64,000 nt of DNA, from the NCBI GenBank assembly GCA_014058105.1, contig JACGCM010002776.1, positions 868,001 through 932,000 of the forward strand, in the 5' to 3' direction. Position 1 is the stretch's first letter. Each line of letters starts with the position of its first letter. A program made the position numbers and the translations under genes. The DNA comes from Kingdonia uniflora (Eukaryota; Streptophyta; Magnoliopsida; Ranunculales; Circaeasteraceae). This document shows positions 56,357 to 64,000 of this stretch, piece after piece. The notes below the pieces were generated by a model. It saw only the letters and a list, made by a program, of their open reading frames with translations. It was not told the origin of the DNA and did not search any database.

Positions 56357-57137
56357 TGTAGTAGCCTACTCGCAGCCTTCCAGCATCAGTCAAATACTCA
56401 AAGGCTATATCAAAGCCTACCTAGAAACTCAAAGACCAATAAGACAGTAACTAAGTCCACGAAGCCTTCTGAAACTAATCGAATACTCGAAGGAATCATC
56501 AAAGCTAATTGCCATAGTCGAAGATAGATGGGCAGCGCCAGAACTCAGCATTAGTACCAGAAATACTTTGACCATGGCCATACATGGTCAAAGGCAGACA
56601 CATCTGACAGCCAGCTCACCAAGCAGAACAGTGAAACAAGTCACTAGACAATTATAGTATCAGAATCAACAGTTACAATGTTAGAACCAACTCTGAGTAC
56701 AAGATAGTTTTTCCCAAAGGATATACATGTAACCTGACCTCCCATTGTGACTCAGCCCTTGATATATCTTATAAATAGGAGGAAGGAGGCACTATGAGGA
56801 GGTTAGAAAATCTCTCCCATCAACTCTCAAAGATTACCTTCGACCACCCTGCGATTAACCTCTATTCGACCGGTTATCTAAACTCGATATATATCATCAA
56901 CCATTATAAATCCTTACTAGAGGTAGTAGAGTAACAAATTTTAGGACTCCACACAAGTGTGTTAGTATAGTAATATTGTCTGTCATTATATTAGATGCCT
57001 TCTTTAGGACTCCACACAAGTGTGTTAGTATAGTAATATTGTCTGTCATTATATTAGATGCCTTCTTAGACCCCTAGTCGAAGATAACCCCGGGGTGTAA
57101 GAGTTAGTTTTTCCCTCTACAAAACTTGGCTCCTATA
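56357..57137 (+). repeat. 3' LTR of element B
   Basis: It starts TGTAGTAGCCTACTCGCAGC and ends TTGGCTCCTATA. It is longer than the 5' LTR mainly because of a 63-bp tandem duplication. Confidence 0.9.
56941..57066 (+). repeat. Perfect 63-bp tandem duplication in the 3' LTR of B
   Basis: 56941-57003 and 57004-57066 appear identical base for base. The 5' LTR has one copy, at about 16498-16562. The duplication is therefore younger than the insertion of B. Confidence 0.9.
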
Positions 57138-58070
57138 GGTAATTTTGAAGAACATCTCACAAAGTTTGAAATAAAAGTTTTTGATCTAACTACTACTCTA
57201 GGGGAATTGGTAGAGCAATTATACCTCGCGAAGGCTTCCATTTCGGTAAAACGGTGAGAACGTATGAAGAAGAAAAGGGTTACGGCGGAGGATAGAGATG
57301 GGGGTACCGAGGATATAGATAGCGATTCTAGTAAAATCAAATCTCTCGATAAGCGATCATTTATTGGTAAGTCAATGAATCCTCTACATAATCTTCTTAT
57401 TAATTTTAAAATTGAAATTTTGGTATTCGATGGCTCAATCGATACCGAGAAATTAGATAATTGGTTAGATAGGTTAGAAACCTATTTTTCTATTTATGAA
57501 TACTCTAATGCTCATAAAATATACTTTTTTATATTGAAATTCACAAGTCATGCACTCACGTGGTGGAAGTCCTATCGGAGACGTCATGCAGTAGGAAACT
57601 TTTGTTGGAAGGAATTCAAGGTGCTAGTGAGGAAACAATTTTATCTGATTGGGTGTATGCGAGATATGGTTTAAATGGCATAATGTACGCCAAAACTATA
57701 GGCAATCCGTACAAGAGTATACTATGGCATTTCATAACCCAGCTTTGGTTTTGGACATCTGTGTGGACGAGTATGAGGTATTCATGAAGCATACGGAGGG
57801 TTTGTCAGAGTCCATTAGAAGAGAGCTGAGGCTCTTTACTGTGTCCAATATCAAATATGCTGCCGTAAAGGGAATTATTATTGAAGGCAAATACATGAAG
57901 AGTGAAATAGAAGACGACAAGAACAATTCAGGGTACAAGTCTAGTTGGAAGAACGAGTATCCAAGGAGAATTATTGCAGTCATTGTAAAGCGAGTATGCA
58001 TATTTTAGATAATTTTTTGAAACTTCACCCGGAGCTTAGGCTGAAGGAGGAGAAGAGCAAAAAAAGAGAC
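57138..58070 (+). pseudogene. Element D gag (continued after element B)
   Basis: The first codons are at 15928-15935 (ATG GGT AA). After B and the GGTAA duplication it resumes as NFEEHLTKFEIKVFDLTT, LGELVEQLYLAK, with a stop, then ERMKKKRVTAEDRDGG. The core is FKIEILVFDGSIDTEKLD, WLDRLETYFSIYEYSNAH, ALTWWKSYRRRH and WKEFKVLVRKQFYLIG. Several frame changes occur after 57670. It aligns along its length with element C gag. Confidence 0.8.
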
Positions 58071-58189
58071 ATGTACTAGTTGCAGCGGTTGTTGACCTTC
58101 TAGATTTATATAACCCGAATCCTAAGTTTGTTCTTATGCTTTAGCAGACTATGGCTACCAAGGAGGAGAGTTGGGATAAACTTTTTTAT

Positions 58190-58735
58190 GCCAGTATTCA
58201 GTTGAATCAGAGCTCAGTAGAAACCATTGTTGATCTGGGTAGTCAGAAAAACTTGATTTCAAAGGCATTGGTGAAGAAGATGGGTTTGACTACTACAGCT
58301 TATCCTAAGCTGTATGGTTTGGGGTAGATTTAGAAAGATCTAGATTTGATGATCATGAAGCAGTATGCATTCAAGTTTGTGACCACTGGAAGGTTTACTA
58401 ATTAGGTGATGCGTGAGATAGTTCCTTTAGATGTGTGTTAAGTCACCTTGGGTAGCCCTTATCTTTGGGATCGAGATGTAATTCTTTACTGTAGAGCTCG
58501 TAAGTATCGTCTTGTGAAAGAGGGAAAAAAGTTCTATATCAAGTTTATCTTGTGAAGGAGGGAATGGAGCATGTCATCACGAATAATTTAGTAACGGTGA
58601 CTCAGGTAAAACGGTTGGTAAATGTGAGTGGCAAGTTTATCTTATTGGTGCGACCGGTTCAAGAGGGTACGTCAGCTAAAGTATTGTATACAATGACAAA
58701 GTCTCATAAGTAATAAACCAAAATGGGGAGTTATA
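58190..58735 (+). pseudogene. Element D protease region
   Basis: ETIVDLGSQKNLISKALVKK near 58220-58280 contains D-L-G at the protease active-site position. Then come FKFVTTGRFTN, VTLGSPYLWDRDVILYC and ARKYRLVKEG with stops. A short duplication of a CTTGTGAAGGAGGGAA-like word occurs near 58512 and 58550. The frame ends at the internal deletion near 58740. Confidence 0.7.
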
Positions 58736-59782
58736 AGAAAAGGTTGTGGTACATTCTGATCATAAACCATTCCAGTTTAAAGCTACACAGTCCAGGCTAT
58801 AGCAAGCTCGCCTGATGAAGTGGATGTCATATCTACAACAATTCCCCTTGATTATTAAGTATAAGAAGGGAGTGGATAAAAAAATGGCTGGCAAGTTATC
58901 TCGACCCCTATTACCAACTATTTCCGCTATGTTGGTAGCTATACAGATACAGTCTATTATTCTGTCGGAGTATGTTACAGGATATGATAATTATAAAATA
59001 TGTAGTATGATTCACTAGGAGTTGCTACAAGGCACGACATCTGAGTATGATTTGCAGGATGGTTTGTTTTATAGGGGCACTCTTCTATGTATTTCAGAGG
59101 GTGGAGATCATTTACATTAGATAAGAGAGGTTTATTATTCTTGGGTTGTAGGTCATTTTGGGGTTGAGCAAACTATTTTAGATTTGCGATGTTATATCTA
59201 TTGGCCAAAGATACAGGGGGATGTTGTTTTTGCAATTCGTGGTTTCGTTCTATGGAACACATCTCAAGCGAAGTATAAGGCTTGACACGACAAACATCGG
59301 GTTGAGTGTACTTTTTAAGAGGGTGACCTAGTTTTGTTGCATTTGGGTAAGGAACGACTAAAGAGGGAAGGTAAAAAACTTAAGCCTTTCTGATATGGTC
59401 CATTTACGATACACAATAATATTGGTGACAAAGCATTCCAATTGGACTTGCCACCTTTTCTGAAGATGTATTCAGTGATTAATGTCAAGCATTTGAAGCT
59501 GTTTGTACCGTCTCTTTTAGATGAAGACTCTGCAATCGACACTCGCCAACCGTCAGTTGATGACTTATGGATGAAAATGGAAGATCCGTTAGAGGAGGAT
59601 AGTATTCTAGAAAAGAAATTTTATGCTACAAGATGGGGTAGTATCGAGTCGTTCTAGGTTAGAAAGAAAGGTCAACTACCTAGCAAGTCAAAGTGATATA
59701 ACAGGGAAATGGGCAGAACCACATTCCCACATCTTCAATTTTAGCTTGAGCAGGAGCTCAAGGTCCCTAAAGGGAAGAGCCA
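58736..59782 (+). pseudogene. Element D RNase H tail and integrase remnants with two internal deletions
   Basis: The sequence jumps from the protease region to the RNase H tail (VVVHSDHKPF-like, MKWMSYLQQFPLIIKYKKGV, KMAGKLSRP). The integrase zinc domain remnant follows (WVVGHFGVEQTILDLRCYIY, IRGFVLWNTSQ). It then jumps to the integrase C-terminus (AKYKA*HDKHRVECTF, HLKLFVPSLLDEDSAIDTR, FYATRWGSIESF). Relative to C, about 1.2 kb of RT-RNase H and about 0.7 kb of integrase core are missing. Both junctions fall in short similar words (AAGAA/AAGGAGG; ACATC/CTCAAGCGAAG). Confidence 0.8.
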
Positions 59783-60331
59783 TGGAGATCCAGAAAGCCA
59801 GTTCTAGAATGAGCCTTAGAGCCGTTCGAACGATATATAAGAGGAAATAAGCCAAATTCGTGTTGAGGCTATTAGGCAAAAAATAGTCAAGTCATTCAAA
59901 TAACATTTAGAGTTATTTGAACGACCTGGAAGACCAATTCAGGCTGAGGTTATTTTTAGGCAAAAATAACGACATGGAGATCAAAAATACCAATTCACAC
60001 TGAGGCTATTTTTAGGCTTAATTGAGCCAGTCATTTGAACGACCCATGGGTTCGTTCGAATGACTATCGTGTTTCTTCTTTATTTTAGGCATTTTAAAGG
60101 GCATTTTGGTCATAATTTTGTAACTAGAAACTTGTAACCTCTATTAAAGGGTAAGGCTAGGCAAAAATTGGGAGATCCAAGTTTTTGTAAGAAAGACTTT
60201 GGGTTTGAGAGGAATTCAATTAAAATCATGTAATTGAGCAATTGATGCTCTAAAAGATAAATTTCTCGCCAATTAGTTTGTTCTTCAAGTTTATTTTTTA
60301 AAATTAGGTTGTTCTCAATTCGATTGTGAAG
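59783..60331 (+). repeat. 3' LTR of element D
   Basis: It starts TGGAGATCCAGAAAGCCAG and ends CGATTGTGAAG, followed by TAGTA. It is homologous to 15171-15779 with several small deletions. Fewer TTCGAA palindromes remain intact. Confidence 0.85.
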
Positions 60332-60336
60332 TAGTA

Positions 60337-60695
60337 TGGTAGATCAAAATATAAAAATTTTGTTGAACTGTAAGTGGTTGGTCGTTTGGACTGTGTATAT
60401 GTTTAAAGTTGGAAATTTGAGTATCGAACTGAGTAAATATTTATAATAAGAATAAGCATCCAGTGCTCGAAGTTATGGAATAAAAGTATAGTTTCAAATA
60501 TAAATGGATAAACTTTTCTTAAGCAGTTTGGATTCTGACTCAGGTGGAGAGATAAGGATATGTTTGTTAAATTGGATAACGATGAGAGCTGAGATGTTTA
60601 TCAGGTAGTATCTTAGAGACGTACAAGATGGGATTGTTAGATACCGTATTTGTCTTAATAAATAAGAGGTAGATGAAGATGTAAAATTAGTAAAC
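60337..60695 (+). other. Element G spacer between antisense genes
   Basis: AT-rich sequence that continues element G after the D insertion. It has no supported ORF and corresponds to 32200-32625 in F. Confidence 0.5.
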
Positions 60696-61046
60696 GTGGT
60701 AAGGACTCGCTCTTAGAGAATTCGACATGTAATTGAGGGGCATTTGCTATAAAAGTAGCTGAAGTTCGTAAAAGGTTATTGGGTAGATCGATTTTAATGT
60801 TGAGTTGCCTGTTTCTGTATTACAAGTGGATGGGTTGAATGCAAGGGCGAGGGAAATGAGGTTGATTGTCATTTTAGGCGTAAGGTATTTCACAAAATGA
60901 TTGTCGAACCTGATGCTCACAGATCTGCTGTGAAAGAAATTACACTAGATGAGATAGCTATTGAAGATAAGAGGATTATTGGTGGGGAACTGATCAGATG
61001 TGGCACTGTAGGGCACCTAGGTTATTTTAAATGTAACTATCTTTAA
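60696..61046 (+). pseudogene. Small antisense gene of element G with CGxxxHxGxFKCxYL motif
   Basis: The start is degraded to GTG (VVRTRS, against MVKTRF in F) and early stops follow. The C-terminal half is readable: VFHKMIVEPDAHRSAVKEIT, LDEIAIEDKRIIGGELIRCG and TVGHLGYFKCNYL before TAA. It aligns with the F gene at 32626-33003 over the last 50 residues, including the Cys-His-Cys positions. No known family is recognised. Confidence 0.5.
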
Positions 61047-61210
61047 GAGGTCAAGAATGTGCATGTAAGGCCGAAATAATGTAATTGTATAAAAGTTAAT
61101 AATATTTGTGGGCTGAATTTGTTCCTCAGTTTATATGAAAGTTGTTTTAAAAATTATGTTTTGTTTTTGAATTTCTAATGTCGGAGCTTTGGGAATGACG
61201 GAAAAGTTGC

Positions 61211-61218
61211 TATAAATA
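61211..61218 (+). promoter_or_regulatory. TATA box before the coiled-coil antisense gene of G
   Basis: TATAAATA is in the same place relative to the gene as ATAAATA at 33417 in F. Confidence 0.45.
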
Positions 61219-61271
61219 AGTAGAAGAGGAAGTTAAGAGTACGAGATTTATTGAGGAGGTAAAGATCGATT

Positions 61272-64000
61272 GTGTGTGAATTTGTTTTGTCATCATGGAG
61301 GTGGGAAGGTGTGAGAGAGGGATGGGTAGGAGGGATATATATATATATATATATATATATTAATTATAGGGTTTTGGGTAATGATGAAAAGGCATTTATA
61401 CCCAAAATGTATGAGTCGTCTGACAAGAATCGTGGAAGAGACGCCTTGGCAGTAAAATCGAGGGAGGCTTACGTGAGTCCTAAAAACTACCAGTGGTTTG
61501 AAAGAAAAATTATAAATAATCCTAATTTTTCTTCTTCCAAACGTTTACAGAAAATAGAGAGGCAAAAATCTAAAGAGAGAGAAAAAAAAAAGTTTGATTG
61601 CAGATATTTTAGAAAGAAAAACCCAGTGAGAAGGCATCGTTATCATGGGGAAGAGGAAGTTGTCGTTGTTGGGGTTGAGAAAGAAATATGTGTGTAGACT
61701 TCTGCTATGAAGGAGGAAGCATTCACGGTGCCTAACTCTTTTTCTGACGTTGAAGGTTAATGATTTCCATGAATATTAAATTTATTTGTGTTTTGAATGT
61801 ATGTATAAGGATGTGATATTTTCTTATTTTTGTGTTGATGGAGTATTTTCTCTTGGTTTTTGTATTTTAATTTTGAAAGGTTTTATTATATGGGGAAAAT
61901 ATTGTTTTGTACGGCTGAGGAAAAATGGGTTTTGTGAAATCTGTATTTCTTTTTATTGTTAAGTATTCTAGAGGGATGAAAAATAATAGATTGTATATGT
62001 ATATTTTTATTTATTTTTTTGTGAAAAGCAACAAGTAAAGAAAATATAGAAATTTGATTGAAATACATGGACCTTGATGTAGGTGTAGAGTCATTCAAAA
62101 GTACGAAGAAGTAGATATTCTTCTTTGTCGAGCATAGAGATCGAGATAGAGCCTTCTACCTCGGGTCATTTGAGTGAGGACGAAGATGTAGGATGTGAGG
62201 ATAACAAATTTGTAGGAGTTGAGTTGATTAAATATAGCTTGAATATGGTCGATCGAGATGTTGAGGAGGAGAGCAATTCAATAAAGAGGGAAGGGAAGGA
62301 ACAGGCCAAGTTTCCAGATTTCACTGGTAAGCTTTATAGGTATCTTGTAAATTCAGATGTGTTTAGGGAGTACTGTAAATGTAAAAGTAGTATAGATGAT
62401 GTATGGGGGGATGTAATAAAGTATGATGGGAGAGTGTTTAGAAGGTGTTCTGATTGAAAGAAGGGTGAAAGAATTTTTTTCTTATTGCTTGATTTAGAGG
62501 AAAATACCAGTCTGTTGTTCCTGAGTATTTTGTCGGGAATATTGGAGGTGACTTGTATGAGGGTTTCCTATGTTATTTGGCAAAGTTCGAATATGGGTTG
62601 GTGGTGCCTTTAAGCAATTTTATAAAAGGTATTATGAATAAGATCAAGGCGTGCCCGACCCAGTATAATAAGAACATGTGGGAGGTGATCAATGTTTGCG
62701 AGAATTTAAATAGGAAGTGAGCCCATGTGGGGATTGAGGGAAGAATAACTCATTCTGACATTTTAAAGTATTATTCTGGGAAATACATTACTTCATTTAG
62801 GGATCTGTACTTTTCTTCAAGCTCGAGCCAACCCTAATTTTTTGAACTTAATTTTACTGGAATAGTATGGAATGATAATGTGATTTTGGTGAAAGGTAAG
62901 TGTTCTCAGCGATCTAGCGAAGATACCTTGGCTCTCAAATATAAAATTATTATGAAACGTAAGTAAACCCTACTACTCTCGAGCTGTGTTTATTTATGCT
63001 CTATTAGTTTATGAAATTATTCTTGTTGTATGCAGTTCCTCATTCTAAAGTAAAGAGAGGAGAATTTTTTATCAATACAGTATCCTGAGAGAAAGTTTGA
63101 GCTAGAAGTTGTGCCATGTGAACTAGAGATTAGTAGGTTTAAGAGGGTGATCAACAAATCTGTTAAAGTGTAGAAGTCACAAGCGAAGAGAAAAATAGTA
63201 GGTAGGATTTCATTATCGGCTGCGTCTCCAATTGAGGTAGGTAAAATAGGGGACAGTGATTTGGTTGTTCCCTTGTTTGGAAAAGTTCTACTACCCGTCG
63301 GACAGCCGTGAACTGGTGAAGTTAGCTCGGGAAGCACCAGCCCCAAGGTTTCTAAGAGAAAGTGGAAGACATCTGTGTCGACCTCCATGAAGGCCAAAAG
63401 TATGGAAATCGAGGGTAATTTAAAGAAGAGGAAGATGGACAATCCTTCTCATTTGTATGGGCTGAAGGACAATGTTGGGGCATCGAGAGTGGATGATAAG
63501 CTGCTGGCTTTGGAGAATAAGTTCAAAGCAGTAGTGTTAGAGGATGTGGAGAAGGTAAACTCTATAGTGCATGAGGAGTTGTGCAGGGTAAGTTCGATTT
63601 GTATAATAATGTGATTATCTCCTTTCAAAGTGACATATAATAGTTGTTATATATGCTGTTGTAAGTTTCTTGTATTGTGAAAGATATCTTCCTTGGATTT
63701 ATAGAAGGGAAAATGAGGCTGGAGAACTGGGTTGCTCAGCTCGAGAAAGAGCCAGATGAAGCAAAGAGATAATCGATTACAGAGATTGCAAAGTTGAAGA
63801 AATATTACCAAGAAGCTATGGACAAGGTCGTGCTAGAGGCCCAACAACAAAATAGTAAAGTGATTGCTACCCAAAATAATCTTGGTCAGCGCTTACAGGA
63901 TGATGGGCATGAGTTTGGGGATGTATAAGCTATAATAAAAGGGCAATCCATCGATGTTCTTGAGTTAGACGTAGAGGAGGAGGCAGAGGTAAGGGGGACG
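61272..64000 (+). pseudogene. Spliced antisense gene of element G (5' part; runs off window)
   Basis: Inferred exons are 61272 (or 61381) to 61755 (GACGTTGAAG|GTTAAT), 62083-62958 (GAAAC|GTAAGT), 63036 to about 63597 and 63705 onward. Exon 1 is basic (SSKRLQKIERQKSKEREKKK). Exon 2 has SSIEIEIEPSTSGHLSEDED and YLVNSDVFREYCKCKSSIDD, matching FREFCKAKSSIDG in F. Exon 3 and 4 sequence is helical (LENKFKAVVLEDVEKVN; LENWVAQLEKEPDE). Introns fall at the same places as in F. Stops are present in exons 2-4, so it is probably a pseudogene. The remainder and element G pol lie right of the window. Confidence 0.55.
61335..61361 (+). repeat. (AT)n microsatellite
   Basis: About 13 AT units inside the first exon or 5' UTR of the element G antisense gene; not present in F. 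Confidence 0.9.

Larger units (their letters stand above)
15936..57137 (+). mobile_element. Element B: Tat-lineage LTR retrotransposon inserted in element D
   Basis: Target duplication GGTAA occurs at 15931-15935 and 57138-57142. The LTRs 15936-16632 and 56357-57137 start TGTAGTA and TGTAGTA; the 5' copy ends CCTACA and the 3' copy CCTATA. The insertion lies just after the gag ATG of D (15928). The internal order is PBS, gag, protease, RT, RNase H, second RNase H, integrase, a 218-bp tandem-repeat block, an antisense gene region (split by the CACTA transposon) and a polypurine tract. Many stops and frameshifts plus clear LTR divergence indicate an old copy. B-specific sequence is about 12 kb. 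Confidence 0.88.
15171..60331 (+). mobile_element. Element D: Ty3/gypsy deletion derivative with tRNA-iMet-type PBS, inserted in G
   Basis: Target duplication TAGTA occurs at 15166-15170 and 60332-60336. The LTRs are 15171-15779 and 59783-60331. D-specific sequence is 15171-15935 plus 57138-60331, about 4 kb; the rest is element B and its contents. It is a relative of element C. Compared with C it lacks most of RT-RNase H (junction about 58740) and the integrase core (junction about 59268), so it could move only with proteins supplied by another copy. Confidence 0.85.
13618..64000 (-). mobile_element. Element G: Tat-lineage LTR retrotransposon, minus strand, outermost layer of the nest
   Basis: The 3' LTR is 13618-14134 and a polypurine tract follows at 14135-14152. 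The 3' internal region continues at 14153-15170 and, after the inserted element D, at 60337-64000. Only the antisense (plus-strand) genes of the 3' internal region fall in the window; gag-pol of G should lie right of base 64000 on the minus strand. Assignment to Tat rests on LTR similarity to L1-L3 of the E/F composite and on matching antisense genes in F. The G-specific sequence in the window is only about 5.2 kb; the rest of the span is insertions. Confidence 0.8.

Noticed and set aside
61335..61361. AT run as a promoter
   Set aside because: A simple microsatellite; a better-placed TATAAATA lies at 61211.

Overview
This window is plant nuclear DNA, most likely from a eudicot. It holds one ordinary host gene, an intact two-exon tau-class glutathione S-transferase at 9330-10067. 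Nearly everything else is decayed LTR retrotransposon and DNA transposon sequence. The lineages present are Athila, Tat (with a second, archaeal-type RNase H and antisense genes), a Ty3 lineage primed by initiator tRNA-Met, and CACTA (En/Spm).

Layout. (1) 1-8043: a fairly young Athila-type Ty3/gypsy element on the + strand. Its 5' LTR lies left of the window; leader, gag-pro-RT-RNaseH-IN and a 3' LTR are present. (2) 8044-13617: the GST gene in AT-rich intergenic DNA, with a TTCGAA repeat patch, a remnant of a 'putative plant transposon protein' gene and a 27-base C run. (3) 13618-64000: a multi-level nest. The outermost layer is Tat element G (minus strand; 3' LTR 13618-14134), which runs off the right edge. 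Element D (15171-60331, TSD TAGTA) is inserted in G. Tat element B (15936-57137, TSD GGTAA) is inserted a few bases after the gag ATG of D. A CACTA transposon (25289-54675) sits in the antisense gene region of B. The CACTA element carries a composite Tat structure, E/F (27792-43524), and element C (45390-51189, TSD AGAAC), which splits the CACTA transposase gene. C and D are relatives.

The three Tat copies (B, F, G) share an organisation. Sense gag-pol is followed by a tandem-repeat block (218 bp in B, about 150 bp in F). Next, on the opposite strand and reading away from the 3' LTR, come antisense genes with TATA-like boxes. In F and G these include a small protein ending in a CGxxxHxGxFKCxYL motif and a spliced coiled-coil protein resembling the plant 'putative gypsy-type transposon' family. 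Intron positions agree between F and G.

The most unusual feature is in the E/F composite. The 3' LTR of F (30741-31329, minus strand) has its polypurine tract on one side. On the other side is a primer-binding site that continues into 50 nt matching the 3' part of a tRNA-Lys(UUU), from anticodon stem to CCA end. That tRNA piece is joined directly to the protease region of E in the opposite orientation. This looks like a fossil of aberrant reverse transcription in which plus-strand DNA copied the tRNA primer well beyond the PBS.

All element genes carry frameshifts or stops and are annotated as pseudogenes. LTR edges supported by TSDs or by partner LTRs are firm; edges marked approximate are not. 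Everything was read by eye, with no alignments or database searches.
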